From positions 434,001-498,000 of the forward strand of contig NZ_CP015839.1 in NCBI RefSeq assembly GCF_001651805.1: a stretch of DNA of 64,000 bases, read 5' to 3'. Below the pieces are notes generated by a model. It made no database searches. It saw nothing but the letters and a program-made list of their open reading frames with translations, and had not been told where the DNA came from. Position numbers and translations under genes: made by a program. Below are positions 1-8,874 of the stretch, piece after piece. Position 1 is the stretch's first letter. Every line of letters starts with the position of its first letter. This DNA comes from Marinobacterium aestuarii. Its GTDB lineage: Bacteria > Pseudomonadota > Gammaproteobacteria > Pseudomonadales > Balneatricaceae.

Positions 1-495
1 CTCTGTTGTGCCGGCCTTTTGCACGAAGGCGAACACTTGCCCGAGAAAAGCCTGTCGCAACTGTCGGGCGACTGGCTGCAGCGCGCCATAACGGTCAATG
101 CGCTGGGTCCGCTGTTGCTGCTAAAGCATGTGCATCCGTTGCTGGTCCAGCATAGCGCCAGTCAGTTTGCGGTTATTTCGGCGCGGGTCGGCAGTATCAG
201 CGAGAATCAGCTCGGAGGCTGGTACAGCTACCGTGCTTCAAAGGCGGCACTGAACATGCTGATGAAAACCGCTGCCATCGAGATGACGCGTCGCTTCCCG
301 CATCTGCAGTTACTCTGCCTGCATCCTGGCACTACCTCCACCGATCTGTCGGAGCCCTTCAGCAAAAGGGTCGCGCCCGAAAAGCTCTTTACAGTGGAGC
401 GTTCGGTGCACCAGCTGCTGAGAGTGCTGGACGATGCCCGCAATGGCCCCAGTGGCCGTTTCCTGAGCTGGGATGGCAGCGAGGTGCCCTGGTAG
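1..495 (+). CDS. Short-chain dehydrogenase/reductase, C-terminal part (5' end outside window)
   Basis: The reading frame is open from base 1, so the gene is cut by the window edge. The first codons read LCCAGLLHEGEH, which matches the NAG-type motif after strand 4 of the SDR Rossmann fold. The catalytic YxxxK follows as YSYRASKAA, so the enzyme should be an active NAD(P)-dependent oxidoreductase. The missing part would hold the GxxxGxG cofactor loop. The tail (ERSVHQLLRVLDDARNGPSG) resembles the CsgA/C-factor-like SDR subgroup. The substrate cannot be read from the sequence. The stop is TAG at 493-495, followed by a hairpin shared with the convergent dihaem protein gene. Confidence 0.85.
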   Translation, partial: LCCAGLLHEGEHLPEKSLSQLSGDWLQRAITVNALGPLLLLKHVHPLLVQHSASQFAVISARVGSISENQLGGWYSYRASKAALNMLMKTAAIEMTRRFPHLQLLCLHPGTTSTDLSEPFSKRVAPEKLFTVERSVHQLLRVLDDARNGPSGRFLSWDGSEVPW

Positions 496-524
496 CGACT
501 GCCTCGAGCTGAGTCGCTGTAATA

Positions 525-552
525 ATAAAAAAGCGCCCGCGATAGCGGGCGC
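525..552 (-). terminator. Intrinsic terminator of the dihaem lipoprotein gene
   Basis: An 8-bp perfect GC stem (gcgcccgc/gcgggcgc, 533-540 with 545-552) with a 4-nt loop. Read on the minus strand it is followed by a run of T, so it should end transcription of the gene stopping at 578. On the plus strand the T run is weaker (ctgtttta), but it may also stop the SDR transcript. Confidence 0.8.
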
Positions 553-577
553 CTGTTTTATAGGGAGTTTTATCCGT

Positions 578-2455
578 TTAGAGGGTTTTCAGGTACTCGA
601 GCAGTGCCAGGCGCTGGGCCTCGCTCAGGTAGGGGCCGATGGTGCCGGGGGCTGTACCGTTATTGAACTCGTGGCCGCGGTTGGAATTGCCCGCAAGGCG
701 GGTGTCGAGCAGGGAAACACTGGCGTTGGGCTGGCTCAGGTAGCCGACTTTAACGGGATCAAATTCACGCTGGCCCAGGGAGAACTGCGCCGGGCGTTCG
801 GCAACCGGGGATAACAGCGCATAGAGATTGGGCACAGACCCATTGTGCAGAAAGGGAGCTGTCGCCCAGATGCCATTCAGCGGACGCGCCTTGTAGCCGG
901 CGCCGGCCTGCAGGCAGTTGGGTCTGTTGCCGTTGAGGTTTTGCTGTTCGGCGTCCCCGATACCGTGCTGACGATACCAGTAGTCGGTCGTTTCCTGCAC
1001 CAGGGCGCCGAGGGAATAGGCGAATGAGGCATCCTGGGCTTCAGTGACACGCAGTGGCGTGCAGTTCTCACCCTGGTAGACCTGCGTATCTATCCCCAGA
1101 CCCCGGGTGTCGACGGTGCGCTCGGCCAAGACCCTGGACTGCATGGGGTCGGTGCCGATTTCCTCCAGCGGGATCATGTTGAGGCGCAGCAGACGCTCGC
1201 CGGCGCTGTTGTGGGTGGCCCAGTAGCGCTCGCTCCAGAAGGCGTCGGACTGTACCGGTGGCAGATGGCAGCCCTGGCACAGCTGCTGGTAGAGCCCGGC
1301 GCCTTTGCTTGCCAGAGGGGCGTCAATCGCCGGCAGTATGTTCTCTGGCCACTTGGGGGCGCGCAGACCGCTGAATGACTTGTGCTCGAACGGGGCCTGG
1401 GTGCCGGCCAGTTGCTGTTCGATGCGGTGCAGCGTCTTTACGCGCACGCTGGATTCGAAGCGTGTCGGGCCTTCTTCCAGATTCACCAGCGCGGCAACCC
1501 CCAGGGCTTCGCCGGCGTTGCGTACCATGGGCTGCATGATGGAACCGTCGTACTGCACCCATTCAAACCAGGACGAGGTCCAGATATGGGGGTAGTTTAC
1601 CGGCGCGTTGACGGGCACGAAGTTCTGCGGCCGGTTGGCGTCCAGCGCGAATACCTGGTTACCTATGCGGTTGAGGGCATCCAGACGGGTAAAGCCTTCC
1701 ACGTTTTTCAGGTTGGCTTTGACCGTTTTGGCGATGTCCTTGAGGGTATGGCTTTCGTTACCGGCGTTGATATCACGCACTATAGCCTGTTGCTCCTGAG
1801 CTTCGATGGTGGCCAGCTGCATGTCGATCAGCTCCATCAGCGTTTTGGAGAAGTCTTTTTTTAGCTGTTTGCGGTTGGCGTCGGTGTTGCGCTCGCCCAG
1901 TACGCGGGCGGCGAAGCGGTTGAATCGCAGCGTGCTGTAGTTATTCTCGAACATGGCCAGGAAGAGTACGTTGGTCAGGCGGGTGATGTCCGTCATGGCA
2001 GGACCGCCATCGTAGCGAATGGCGGTGCCCTGGTAGGTCATCTGGCCGGTATGACAGGCCGCACAGGTAAAACCGATGGCATTGTAGCGCCGGCCATCCA
2101 CCGGGCTGGTGACGCCGTAATCGACGGCAAAGCCCACCGGCAGGCCGCTCTGGTTGAAGCGGCTGATATCGCTCTGGATAAATCCGAGCCGGCCCAGATA
2201 GTCGGGATCTGTCACCAGTTTGCCCTCGCCGAAGGGATTGATGCCAGGTTGTTCCAGCGCCATGAACCATTCGAACGGAATCGGCAGGGTGGAGGTGCCC
2301 TGGCTGGCATGGTGATACCAGTCACGGCTTTCGCTGTTCCAGGCGGGTCCCTGATCGAGCCAGACAACGCGGTCTACCGGCTCAAAGGGCGGCAGGGCGC
2401 TGCAGGCGCCAAACAGAATGGTGGAGCAGATGAGCGCAATTCGCAGGGCAGGCAT
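578..2455 (-). CDS. RoxA-like dihaem c-type cytochrome lipoprotein
   Basis: 625 residues. The N-terminus is a lipoprotein signal (hydrophobic stretch, lipobox LFGAC, Cys18), so the protein should be lipid-anchored in the periplasm or outer membrane. There are two c-type haem sites, CAACH at 131-135 and CQGCH at 393-397. The C-terminal RPLNGIWATAPFLHNGSVP block and the REFDPVKVGY block are typical of the family joining bacterial dihaem peroxidases to RoxA rubber oxygenase. Length fits RoxA-like proteins rather than the roughly 330-residue CcpA peroxidases. Activity (peroxidase, dioxygenase or electron transfer) cannot be decided here. No redox partner gene is adjacent. Confidence 0.8.
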   Translation of the reverse strand: MPALRIALICSTILFGACSALPPFEPVDRVVWLDQGPAWNSESRDWYHHASQGTSTLPIPFEWFMALEQPGINPFGEGKLVTDPDYLGRLGFIQSDISRFNQSGLPVGFAVDYGVTSPVDGRRYNAIGFTCAACHTGQMTYQGTAIRYDGGPAMTDITRLTNVLFLAMFENNYSTLRFNRFAARVLGERNTDANRKQLKKDFSKTLMELIDMQLATIEAQEQQAIVRDINAGNESHTLKDIAKTVKANLKNVEGFTRLDALNRIGNQVFALDANRPQNFVPVNAPVNYPHIWTSSWFEWVQYDGSIMQPMVRNAGEALGVAALVNLEEGPTRFESSVRVKTLHRIEQQLAGTQAPFEHKSFSGLRAPKWPENILPAIDAPLASKGAGLYQQLCQGCHLPPVQSDAFWSERYWATHNSAGERLLRLNMIPLEEIGTDPMQSRVLAERTVDTRGLGIDTQVYQGENCTPLRVTEAQDASFAYSLGALVQETTDYWYRQHGIGDAEQQNLNGNRPNCLQAGAGYKARPLNGIWATAPFLHNGSVPNLYALLSPVAERPAQFSLGQREFDPVKVGYLSQPNASVSLLDTRLAGNSNRGHEFNNGTAPGTIGPYLSEAQRLALLEYLKTL

Positions 2456-2547
2456 TACAGATCCCTCTGTTACGGCAGTGACTGGCGGCCTGATGCCGTG
2501 CTTGAATCCGGGCCAAAATCAGTTATATGGCCGGTAAACAGCATGGC

Positions 2548-2563
2548 TAAAACAAGCGTTTTA
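2548..2563. repeat. Small palindrome upstream of the dihaem lipoprotein gene
   Basis: TAAAAC-AAGC-GTTTTA, 6-bp perfect arms, about 90 bp upstream of the start at 2455. Position and symmetry fit an operator, but no regulator gene is adjacent and I cannot name the binding family. Confidence 0.3.
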
Positions 2564-2612
2564 ACTTGCTAGAGTGTAGCCCAACTGGCGTCCCTGCCAA
2601 GGCCGGATTCCG

Positions 2613-3446
2613 TTACGCGGTAAGGCGGTTGTCGCGATAATCGCGCAGCGCCTGCTCGATTTCCTCCTCGCTGTTCATGACGAAAGGCCCGTACTGCACA
2701 ATGGGTTCGCCGATGGGCCGGGCCGCCAGCAGCATCAGGGCGCTGTCTTCCTGTGCCCGCAGCGCCACGGCGTCACCATCGCGCAGAACGCCCAGTTCGC
2801 CCGTGCCAAGAGTACCGTCGCCCAGCTGAATATGACCGCGATAGACATAGACGAAGGCGCGGTGTCCGGCCTTTACCGGGTGCGTCAGGCTGCTGTCGGC
2901 GGGCATGCGGATGTCTACCATCAGAGGGTCTACACCGATGCCGCTCACCGGCCCTGTGGTGCCCAGTGAGTCGCCGGCGATAACGCGGCGCAGGATGCCC
3001 TGGTCGTCGGTGACCTCCCGAATGTCTTCTGGCAACAGGTCCTGGTAGCGCGCCGGGCACATTTTCTCGGCCGCCGGCAGATTTATCCACAGCTGGAAGC
3101 CCCACATCAGACCTTCTTCCTGTTGCGGCATTTCTGAGTGGATAATGCCCCGCCCGGCCGTCATCCACTGGGCGCCGCCGGACTGCAGCAGGCCGACGTT
3201 GTCCAGGTGATCACGATGCTCCATGCGCCCCGCCAGCATATAGGTGACAGTTTCAAAGCCCCGGTGCGGGTGGGACGGAAAACCTGCGATGTAGTCGTCG
3301 GCGCTGTCGGACTTGAATTCGTCCAGCATCAGGAAAGGATCCAGGTTGCGCAGGTTTGGCGTCCCTATAACGCGGTTCAGGCGCACGCCGGCGCCATCGG
3401 ATGTCGGCATGGCACGGGCGCGGCGTTCAAGCGTACGTAGGGTCAT
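2613..3446 (-). CDS. Pirin family protein (cupin-type)
   Basis: 277 residues from the ATG at 3446, which has AGGAG 7 nt upstream. The frame extends 12 codons further upstream but without a better ribosome site. The N-terminal cupin carries the pirin metal-site pattern: HPHRGFETVTY, later HRD and HSEMPQ, giving three His and one Glu for a metal ion. The C-terminal cupin ends with the typical RPIGEPIVQYGPFVMN block. Family members include quercetinase-like dioxygenases and proteins that modulate other enzymes; the substrate here is not predictable. Monocistronic, flanked by divergent or unrelated genes. Confidence 0.88.
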   Translation of the reverse strand: MTLRTLERRARAMPTSDGAGVRLNRVIGTPNLRNLDPFLMLDEFKSDSADDYIAGFPSHPHRGFETVTYMLAGRMEHRDHLDNVGLLQSGGAQWMTAGRGIIHSEMPQQEEGLMWGFQLWINLPAAEKMCPARYQDLLPEDIREVTDDQGILRRVIAGDSLGTTGPVSGIGVDPLMVDIRMPADSSLTHPVKAGHRAFVYVYRGHIQLGDGTLGTGELGVLRDGDAVALRAQEDSALMLLAARPIGEPIVQYGPFVMNSEEEIEQALRDYRDNRLTA

Positions 3447-3591
3447 GTAAGGCTCCTGTGTATTGAGGGTGCATGTTGCCATCCTAAAGCGCTGCGGCGG
3501 GGGCTAATAGCGGAAATATTTGTCCAAACCCTTCAGTTTTTCCGCATGCTTTTTCGTATGATGAAGCCCAATCGAAGCGGGGGAGAGCACT

Positions 3592-4005
3592 ATGTTGTGG
3601 GTCAAGACCTTTCATATTCTGGCGATGACCAGCTGGATGGCGGGGATTTTCTATCTGCCGCGCATCTTCGTGCACTTCGTCGAGGGGCGTGCGGCGGGGC
3701 AGGATGTTACCCGGCTGCAGATCATGGCGCGCAAGCTCTATGGTTTTATGAGCCTGATGGCGGTCTTTACCCTGGGGCTGGGGCTCTGGCTTTGGCTGGG
3801 CTACGGCGTTAGCGGTGCCTGGTTGCACGCCAAGCTGGTGTTCGTGGCGTTGCTGATCGGTTATCACGCCTGGTGCAGGGTTTATCTCAAGCGCATGGCG
3901 GGGGGCGTGCTGAGTCAGAGCGGGCTTTATTTCAGGCTTTTCAATGAGCTGCCGCTGCTGATTTTCGTTCCTATCCTGATTCTGGTGGTGGTCAAACCGT
4001 TCTGA
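3592..4005 (+). CDS. HemJ/CopD-like four-helix membrane protein
   Basis: 137 residues with about four membrane segments. The first helix carries a conserved His (KTFHILAMTSWMAG, His8) and the third the HAKLVFVALLIGYH block. This His/Lys pattern is the haem-binding and catalytic signature proposed for HemJ, the oxygen-independent protoporphyrinogen IX oxidase (UPF0093), which also belongs to the CopD superfamily. Size and motifs fit HemJ better than the larger copper-resistance CopD. Start is ATG at 3592 after GGGGGAGAG. It converges with ubiJ. Another heme gene, hemE, lies elsewhere in the window, so location gives no support. HemJ function is inference. Confidence 0.65.
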   Translation: MLWVKTFHILAMTSWMAGIFYLPRIFVHFVEGRAAGQDVTRLQIMARKLYGFMSLMAVFTLGLGLWLWLGYGVSGAWLHAKLVFVALLIGYHAWCRVYLKRMAGGVLSQSGLYFRLFNELPLLIFVPILILVVVKPF

Positions 4006-4009
4006 TGCG

Positions 4010-4050
4010 AGCCGCGGGCAGGCCTGGTGTTCAAGCCTCAGGCCGCGGCT
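4010..4050. terminator. Hairpin between convergent HemJ-like gene and ubiJ
   Basis: AGCCGCGG (4010-4017) pairs with CCGCGGCT (4043-4050), with further AGGC/GCCT pairing inside. It lies exactly between the two converging stops, so it may end both transcripts. There is no good T run on either strand, so efficiency is uncertain. Confidence 0.4.
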
Positions 4051-4059
4051 TATTGACTG

Positions 4060-4695
4060 TCAGTCTGATTCAGGATGCAGGCGGTTGAGCAGACGTTGTA
4101 GCCGTGCGTCGAGGCGGTCAGTGCGCTGGCGCAGCTTATCCACATCCGCCATAAAACCTTCGAGTTCGGCTCGTGGTGGCAACAGACGGGCCTCTTCCTG
4201 CAGGTATTCACCCAGGTTGTGGCTCAGGCTGCTGCCGGTCTGGCGCCAGTAGTTGCCCTGCTGGCGCGCAAGACGTGCCGCCTGGTGGGCGGGAATATCA
4301 CCGATCTGATCGGCCAGCAGACCTTCCCAGTCGATATCGGTGTCGGCCAGTATGCTTTGCAGCCGGTTGGCCAGGCCACTGTCGCCGCTGATGGTTACGC
4401 CCTTGCCAAAAAGTGCCGCGGCCTTGTCATCGCTGCTCACCAGGCGCAAGAGTGCGCTGGCGCTGCCGGCAATAACGGCATCGGCTGCAGCGCCATAGTG
4501 TTGCTGCAGCTGCAGGCCTTCGTTATTGGGAATCAGGAACAGTGTCATGGCCACCGGTGAGCTGATGTCCAGCGCCACCACGCGGCCGCTGAGCTGGCCC
4601 AGCGCCCGCAGGGTGACCGGGTCACGGCTGAGCAGGCTGTTTAGGCCCTGCTCGGCCAGGGTGATCAGGGCGGCATTGAACATGTTCAGCGGCAT
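4060..4695 (-). CDS. ubiJ: UbiJ, ubiquinone biosynthesis accessory factor (SCP2 domain)
   Basis: 211 residues from the ATG at 4695 (AAGGGA upstream); the frame is open 20 codons further but overlaps ubiE. An SCP2 lipid-binding domain covers about residues 15-115 (LRALGQLSGRVVALDI, LFLIPNNEGLQL). The C-terminal tail (DVDKLRQRTDRLDARLQRLLNRL) looks like a coiled coil, as in UbiJ. UbiJ is a scaffold and lipid carrier of the soluble Ubi complex. It follows ubiE by 22 nt, the usual ubiE-ubiJ order. The expected third gene, ubiB, does not follow. Confidence 0.88.
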   Translation of the reverse strand: MPLNMFNAALITLAEQGLNSLLSRDPVTLRALGQLSGRVVALDISSPVAMTLFLIPNNEGLQLQQHYGAAADAVIAGSASALLRLVSSDDKAAALFGKGVTISGDSGLANRLQSILADTDIDWEGLLADQIGDIPAHQAARLARQQGNYWRQTGSSLSHNLGEYLQEEARLLPPRAELEGFMADVDKLRQRTDRLDARLQRLLNRLHPESD

Positions 4696-4717
4696 GGCGT
4701 GATTCCCTTCACTGGTG

Positions 4718-5476
4718 TCAGGGCTTGATACCGGTGTGCAGTGCCACGACACCACCGGTCATGTTCTGGTACTTGCACTGTACGAGCCCTGCGTCTTGCA
4801 TCATGCCCTTGAGGGTTTCCTGATCCGGGTGCATGCGAATGGACTCGGCCAGGTAGCGGTAGCTTTCGGCGTCGCCTGCAATCGCCTGACCCATTTTGGG
4901 CAGGATGTTAAAGGAGTAGAAGTCGTACAGCTTGGTCAGCGCCGGGTTATCGGTTTTGGAAAACTCCAGCACCATGACCTTGCCGCCGGGTTTGAGCACC
5001 CGGGCCATGGATCTCAGGGCGGCGTCTTTGTCGGTGACATTGCGCAGGCCGAAGGCGATGGTAATGACATTGAAGTAGTTGTCGGGAAACGGCAGGGCTT
5101 CTGCGTTGGCCTGAACGAATTCGATATTGCCGGCCGCACCGCGATCCAGCAGCTTGTCGCGCCCGACCTTCAGCATGGAGTCGTTGATATCCGCCAGCAC
5201 GACCTTGCCCTCTGCCCCCACCAGGCGGGAGAAGCGCAGCGTCAGGTCACCGGTACCGCCGGCGATATCCAGCACCCGGTGGCCTGCGCGCACGCCGCTC
5301 TGCTCGATGGTCAGGCGTTTCCACAGCCGGTGTACGCCGCCGGACATCAGGTCGTTCATGATGTCGTATTTGGTGGCGACCGAGTGAAACACGTCGGCCA
5401 CGCGCTTGGCCTTGTCTTCAACCGGTACCTGCTGGTAACCGAAATCCGTGGTGTTGTCTTGCTTGTGGTCGCTCAT
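4718..5476 (-). CDS. ubiE: UbiE, ubiquinone/menaquinone C-methyltransferase
   Basis: 252 residues from ATG 5476; a GTG two codons upstream (5482) is an alternative. SAM-binding motif I is [11 protein letters not shown] at about 68-78, followed by FGLRNVTD and [15 protein letters not shown], and the family signature [19 protein letters not shown] near the C-terminus. It methylates the C2 position of the benzoquinone ring (and demethylmenaquinone). Length matches E. coli UbiE (251). First gene of the ubiE-ubiJ pair. Confidence 0.96.
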   Translation of the reverse strand: MSDHKQDNTTDFGYQQVPVEDKAKRVADVFHSVATKYDIMNDLMSGGVHRLWKRLTIEQSGVRAGHRVLDIAGGTGDLTLRFSRLVGAEGKVVLADINDSMLKVGRDKLLDRGAAGNIEFVQANAEALPFPDNYFNVITIAFGLRNVTDKDAALRSMARVLKPGGKVMVLEFSKTDNPALTKLYDFYSFNILPKMGQAIAGDAESYRYLAESIRMHPDQETLKGMMQDAGLVQCKYQNMTGGVVALHTGIKP

Positions 5477-5578
5477 GGTCACAGTTCACTAAGCCTTTGC
5501 GGAATCTGTGCGCATTGTAGCGCGCCACCCGGGGATTTGTCTGTCCCGGGTGTTACATGCTGTTGCACAGGGAGCCTG

Positions 5579-5956
5579 TCAGCCCCTGGCGATCATGCCA
5601 CCATCACGGGAGGCACCGGCGGCTTCGAGCTGACGCAGGTAGTCGTTCCAGTAACGGTCGTAGTCGTGGGCCAGGTCGTAGAGGTATTCCCAGGTAAATA
5701 GGCCACTGTCGTGGCCGTCATCAAACACGATCTTGAGGGCATAGTTGCCGGCCGGCACGACCTGTTTGAGCCCCACCAGTTTCTTGCCGGTTTGCAGCAC
5801 GCCCTGGCCAATGCCATGGCCGCGCACTTCGGCTGAAGGGGAGTGGACGCGCAGGTATTCGGCGGTGAGCTCGAAGCTGCCATCCGGATACACCAGCTCC
5901 AGGGTGCGTGACTTGAGGTGCAAACGGATGTCGGAGGGAAGCGGTACTTCGTTCAT
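5579..5956 (-). CDS. DUF971 (GBBH-like N-terminal domain) protein
   Basis: 125 residues from ATG 5956. The protein is a single DUF971 domain: LHLKSRTLELVYPDGS, then EYLRVHSPSAEVRGHG, and the closing FDDGHDSGLFTWEYLYDL block. Related domains sit at the N-terminus of gamma-butyrobetaine hydroxylase and next to some Fe-S assembly proteins (ApbC/Mrp family). No catalytic residues are known for the free-standing form. It lies between hslU and ubiE on the same strand, a common position for this gene in Gammaproteobacteria. Precise role unknown. Confidence 0.8.
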   Translation of the reverse strand: MNEVPLPSDIRLHLKSRTLELVYPDGSFELTAEYLRVHSPSAEVRGHGIGQGVLQTGKKLVGLKQVVPAGNYALKIVFDDGHDSGLFTWEYLYDLAHDYDRYWNDYLRQLEAAGASRDGGMIARG

Positions 5957-6012
5957 CGCACAACCTGTGGCGTTGGGGCGGGACTGTGCCCGCCACTGCA
6001 ATTTATTGGAGC

Positions 6013-6028
6013 AGCGCCCGCGGGCGCT
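6013..6028. repeat. Perfect 16-bp GC palindrome after hslU
   Basis: AGCGCCCGCGGGCGCT, directly 3' of the hslU stop (6038). It has no loop and no T run, so it may be only a weak transcript end or an RNA-stabilising hairpin. Confidence 0.35.
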
Positions 6029-6037
6029 ACGACCGGA

Positions 6038-7369
6038 TCAGAGGATGTAGTGGCTCAGATCCTGATCCTGGCTCAATTCGGCCAGGTACTTGTCGACGTA
6101 GGCGGCATCGATCAACAGCTTTTCACCGCCCAGGTCAGAGGCCGTGAACGAGAGTTCTTCCAGCAGCCGCTCCATCATGGTGTGCAGGCGACGGGCGCCG
6201 ATGTTCTCGGTCTGCTCGTTGACCTGGAACGCCAGCTCCGCGATGCGGGCGATGGCATCTTCTGCGAATTCGATCTCGACGCCTTCGGTCTTCATCAGCG
6301 CGCGGTACTGCTCGGTGATGCTGGCGTTGGGCTCGGTGAGAATGCGCCGGAAATCACCAGGGGTCAGGGCATTGAGCTCGACGCGAATCGGCAGCCGGCC
6401 CTGCAGCTCGGGAATCAGATCGGACGGGCGCGCCAGATGGAAGGCGCCCGAGGCGATAAACAGGATGTGGTCGGTGTTGACCATACCGTGTTTGGTGCTG
6501 ACGGTGCAGCCTTCAATCAGCGGCAGCAGGTCGCGCTGTACGCCTTCGCGGGAGACATCGCCGCCGGTTGAGTCGGAGCGTTTGCAGACCTTGTCGATCT
6601 CGTCGAGAAAGACGATGCCGTTTTGTTCTACGAGGTCGATGGCGTTTTGCTTGATGTCTTCATCCTTCACCATCCTGGCGGCTTCTTCATCCACCAGCAG
6701 CTTGAAGGCTTCCTTTACCGGCAGACGGCGATGCTGCTTGCGGTCACCACCGAAGTTGGCAAACATGCTCTGCAGCTGGCTGGTCATTTCTTCCATGCCG
6801 GGCGGCGACATTATTTCAACGCCGGCCTTGGGCTGAGCGAGATCGAGTTCGATTTCCTTGTCGTCCAGCTGGTGTTCGCGCAGCTTTTTGCGAAACACCT
6901 GGCGTGTAGCGCTATCTGTCTTGCTGGGCGCAGGCTCATTGCCCGTGGCGCGGGCCGGGGGCAACAGGGCATCCAGAATGCGCTCTTCGGCGGCTTCCTC
7001 GGCCCGAAAGCGTACCTTGTTCATTTCCTGCTCGCGCACCATCTTGATGGCCATATCGACCAGATCACGCACTATGGTTTCCACGTCGCGACCCACGTAG
7101 CCCACTTCCGTGAACTTGGTCGCTTCCACCTTGATAAAGGGGGCATTGGCGAGCTTGGCCAGACGGCGGGCGATTTCGGTCTTGCCGACGCCAGTAGGGC
7201 CAATCATCAGGATGTTCTTGGGGGATACTTCGGCCCGCAGCTCTTCGTTGAGCTGCATGCGGCGCCAGCGGTTGCGCAGGGCCACGGCGACCGAGCGCTT
7301 GGCGGCATCCTGGCCGATGATATGGCGGTCCAGCTCGTGGACGATTTCACGCGGTGTCATGTTGGACAT
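6038..7369 (-). CDS. hslU: HslU, ATPase subunit of the HslUV protease
   Basis: 443 residues, the same as E. coli HslU. AAA+ unfoldase: Walker A GPTGVGKT at 57-64, pore loop GYVGRDVE just after, Walker B VFLDEIDK, and a C-terminal [10 protein letters not shown] sensor-2 region. The extreme C-terminus (DLSHYIL) is the tail that inserts into HslV to activate it. The hexamer unfolds substrates for the HslV peptidase in the cytoplasm. It lies 23 nt after hslV; both are probably heat-shock controlled, although I could not identify a sigma32 promoter with confidence. Confidence 0.97.
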   Translation of the reverse strand: MSNMTPREIVHELDRHIIGQDAAKRSVAVALRNRWRRMQLNEELRAEVSPKNILMIGPTGVGKTEIARRLAKLANAPFIKVEATKFTEVGYVGRDVETIVRDLVDMAIKMVREQEMNKVRFRAEEAAEERILDALLPPARATGNEPAPSKTDSATRQVFRKKLREHQLDDKEIELDLAQPKAGVEIMSPPGMEEMTSQLQSMFANFGGDRKQHRRLPVKEAFKLLVDEEAARMVKDEDIKQNAIDLVEQNGIVFLDEIDKVCKRSDSTGGDVSREGVQRDLLPLIEGCTVSTKHGMVNTDHILFIASGAFHLARPSDLIPELQGRLPIRVELNALTPGDFRRILTEPNASITEQYRALMKTEGVEIEFAEDAIARIAELAFQVNEQTENIGARRLHTMMERLLEELSFTASDLGGEKLLIDAAYVDKYLAELSQDQDLSHYIL

Positions 7370-7392
7370 GTCTATATTCCTCGGGTCGCCCG

Positions 7393-7923
7393 TCAGGCCA
7401 CGGAATTCAGTTCTTCGATGGTCAGATTGTCGTTGGTGAAGACGCAGATGCCGGCGGCGATCTGCAGGCTCTTCTCAACGATGTCACGGGCCGGGAGCTC
7501 GCTGTTGGCGACCAGGGCGCGGGCGGCGGCCAGGGCATAGTTGCCGCCGGAGCCAATCGCAATGACGCCGTCTTCCGGGTCGATAATGTCGCCGCTGCCG
7601 GAGATCAGGAAGGTGCGTTCCTTGTTGGCGACCAGCATCAGCGCTTCGAGCTTGCGCAGGGCACGGTCACTGCGCCATTCGCGGGCCAGCTGGGTGACCG
7701 CGGTAACAATATTGCCCTGGTGCTTGTCGAGCTGCTGCTCGAACAGGTCGCGCAGGGTGATGGCATCGGCGGTGGAACCGGCGAATCCGGTGATAACCTG
7801 ATGCTTGGGCAACAGGCTGACTTTTCTGGCAGTGCCTTTCATTACGGTGTTGCCCAGCGATACCTGGCCGTCGCCACCGACCACTACCTTGTCGCCCCGA
7901 CGCACGGATACGATCGTTGTCAT
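7393..7923 (-). CDS. hslV: HslV, peptidase subunit of the HslUV protease
   Basis: 176 residues from ATG 7923, with AGGAGC 8 nt upstream. The open frame runs 50 codons further upstream but that extension is not conserved. After removal of Met the N-terminus is [12 protein letters not shown], giving the Thr1 nucleophile of proteasome-type peptidases. [19 protein letters not shown] and the [14 protein letters not shown] block are HslV signatures. It forms a double hexameric ring capped by HslU. First gene of hslVU. Confidence 0.97.
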   Translation of the reverse strand: MTTIVSVRRGDKVVVGGDGQVSLGNTVMKGTARKVSLLPKHQVITGFAGSTADAITLRDLFEQQLDKHQGNIVTAVTQLAREWRSDRALRKLEALMLVANKERTFLISGSGDIIDPEDGVIAIGSGGNYALAAARALVANSELPARDIVEKSLQIAAGICVFTNDNLTIEELNSVA

Positions 7924-8198
7924 GTGTTGCTCCTGAATAAGCCTATCCCGCAAAGATGGTGCCGCAGCCGCGAAATTCAAGCGTAGCGGGCAAATTATAC
8001 CCCGCTGCCTGCAACAGGCGCTGTGATGCGCAGTGAACCGCAGGGGTGAAAAATTTTTGAGAGAGGGGAGCAAGGCGCAGTGTCGGACAGCGCCAGCGGT
8101 GGCTGGGGGCAGTCAGGGAGGCGTTAGCGGCCAAGAATAGGGCAAAGGGAAACGCCCGGGGCGACGATACGCTGTTGCGCACCCGGGCCCCGGGAGTC

Positions 8199-8870
8199 TT
8201 ACTGCTGGATTTCCATGGCCTGGATACGCATCTTGGCCATCTTGTTCTGCGCCTTGTTGATGGCGGCGCGGTTGTCAAAAGGTCCGGTGCGAACCCGGTA
8301 CCAGGTGCCATTGCTGCCTTCGCTTTTGCTGGTGCGCACATTGGGCAGCCCGGCCAGCAACAGCTGGGCGCGCATGCGCTCTGCATCGGCCGGATCCCGG
8401 AAGGACCCTGCCTGCAGCAGATAGCTTTGTTCCAGCTTGGCATCGCGTGGTGTCGACTTGTAGGCCTCCACCGTGGGCGTCTGAACCTCGCTCTTGGGCA
8501 GCATTTCGTAGAAATCGAAACGTGTCTGTGGCTCGGGCTCGCTGCTGTCGACCGATATCTCCTTTACTGCGGCCTTGGGCACCGGAGCTGTATCCGGCGT
8601 CCTGGTCTTTGGCCTGGGCTCAGGCTTCGCTGCCACGGGCGCTGGAATCGGAATCAGGGTCTTGGCCTGTGATTTGGCCGGTGCAGACTGAAAGCTGTTC
8701 AGCTGCATCAAACCGTAGACCAGGCCGCCGATCGCCACGACCACGACCAGCGCCAGCGGCCAGGCGCTTTTCGTGCGCCGCGGCGCGGGCTTGGACGGCG
8801 CGCTGCTGCGGCTGCGGCTGGCGCCACTGCTACGGTTGTTCTTCTGGGCAAAGTCCTTGCGTGACGCCAT
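8199..8870 (-). CDS. FtsN-like SPOR-domain membrane protein
   Basis: 223 residues. A basic, Ser/Arg-rich cytoplasmic tail is followed by one membrane helix (about 34-56: WPLALVVVVAIGGLVYGLM), a Pro/Lys-rich periplasmic linker, and a C-terminal SPOR domain (about 145-223: YLLQAGSFRDPADAERMRAQL, WYRVRTGPFDNR). SPOR domains bind denuded septal peptidoglycan. The layout and the position between argS and hslV are those of the FtsN-like gene of Gammaproteobacteria. A role in cell division is likely, but identity with FtsN cannot be proven because the short essential FtsN segment is poorly conserved. 4 nt after argS. Confidence 0.82.
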   Translation of the reverse strand: MASRKDFAQKNNRSSGASRSRSSAPSKPAPRRTKSAWPLALVVVVAIGGLVYGLMQLNSFQSAPAKSQAKTLIPIPAPVAAKPEPRPKTRTPDTAPVPKAAVKEISVDSSEPEPQTRFDFYEMLPKSEVQTPTVEAYKSTPRDAKLEQSYLLQAGSFRDPADAERMRAQLLLAGLPNVRTSKSEGSNGTWYRVRTGPFDNRAAINKAQNKMAKMRIQAMEIQQ

Positions 8871-8874
8871 GGGG

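Noticed and set aside
6014-6027. hslU palindrome as a full intrinsic terminator
   Set aside because: The stem has no loop nucleotides and no T tract on the minus strand; kept only as a repeat.
8155-8195. CCCGGGG/CCCCGGG inverted repeat after the FtsN-like gene
   Set aside because: Loop of about 26 nt and no T run; likely chance in GC-rich DNA.
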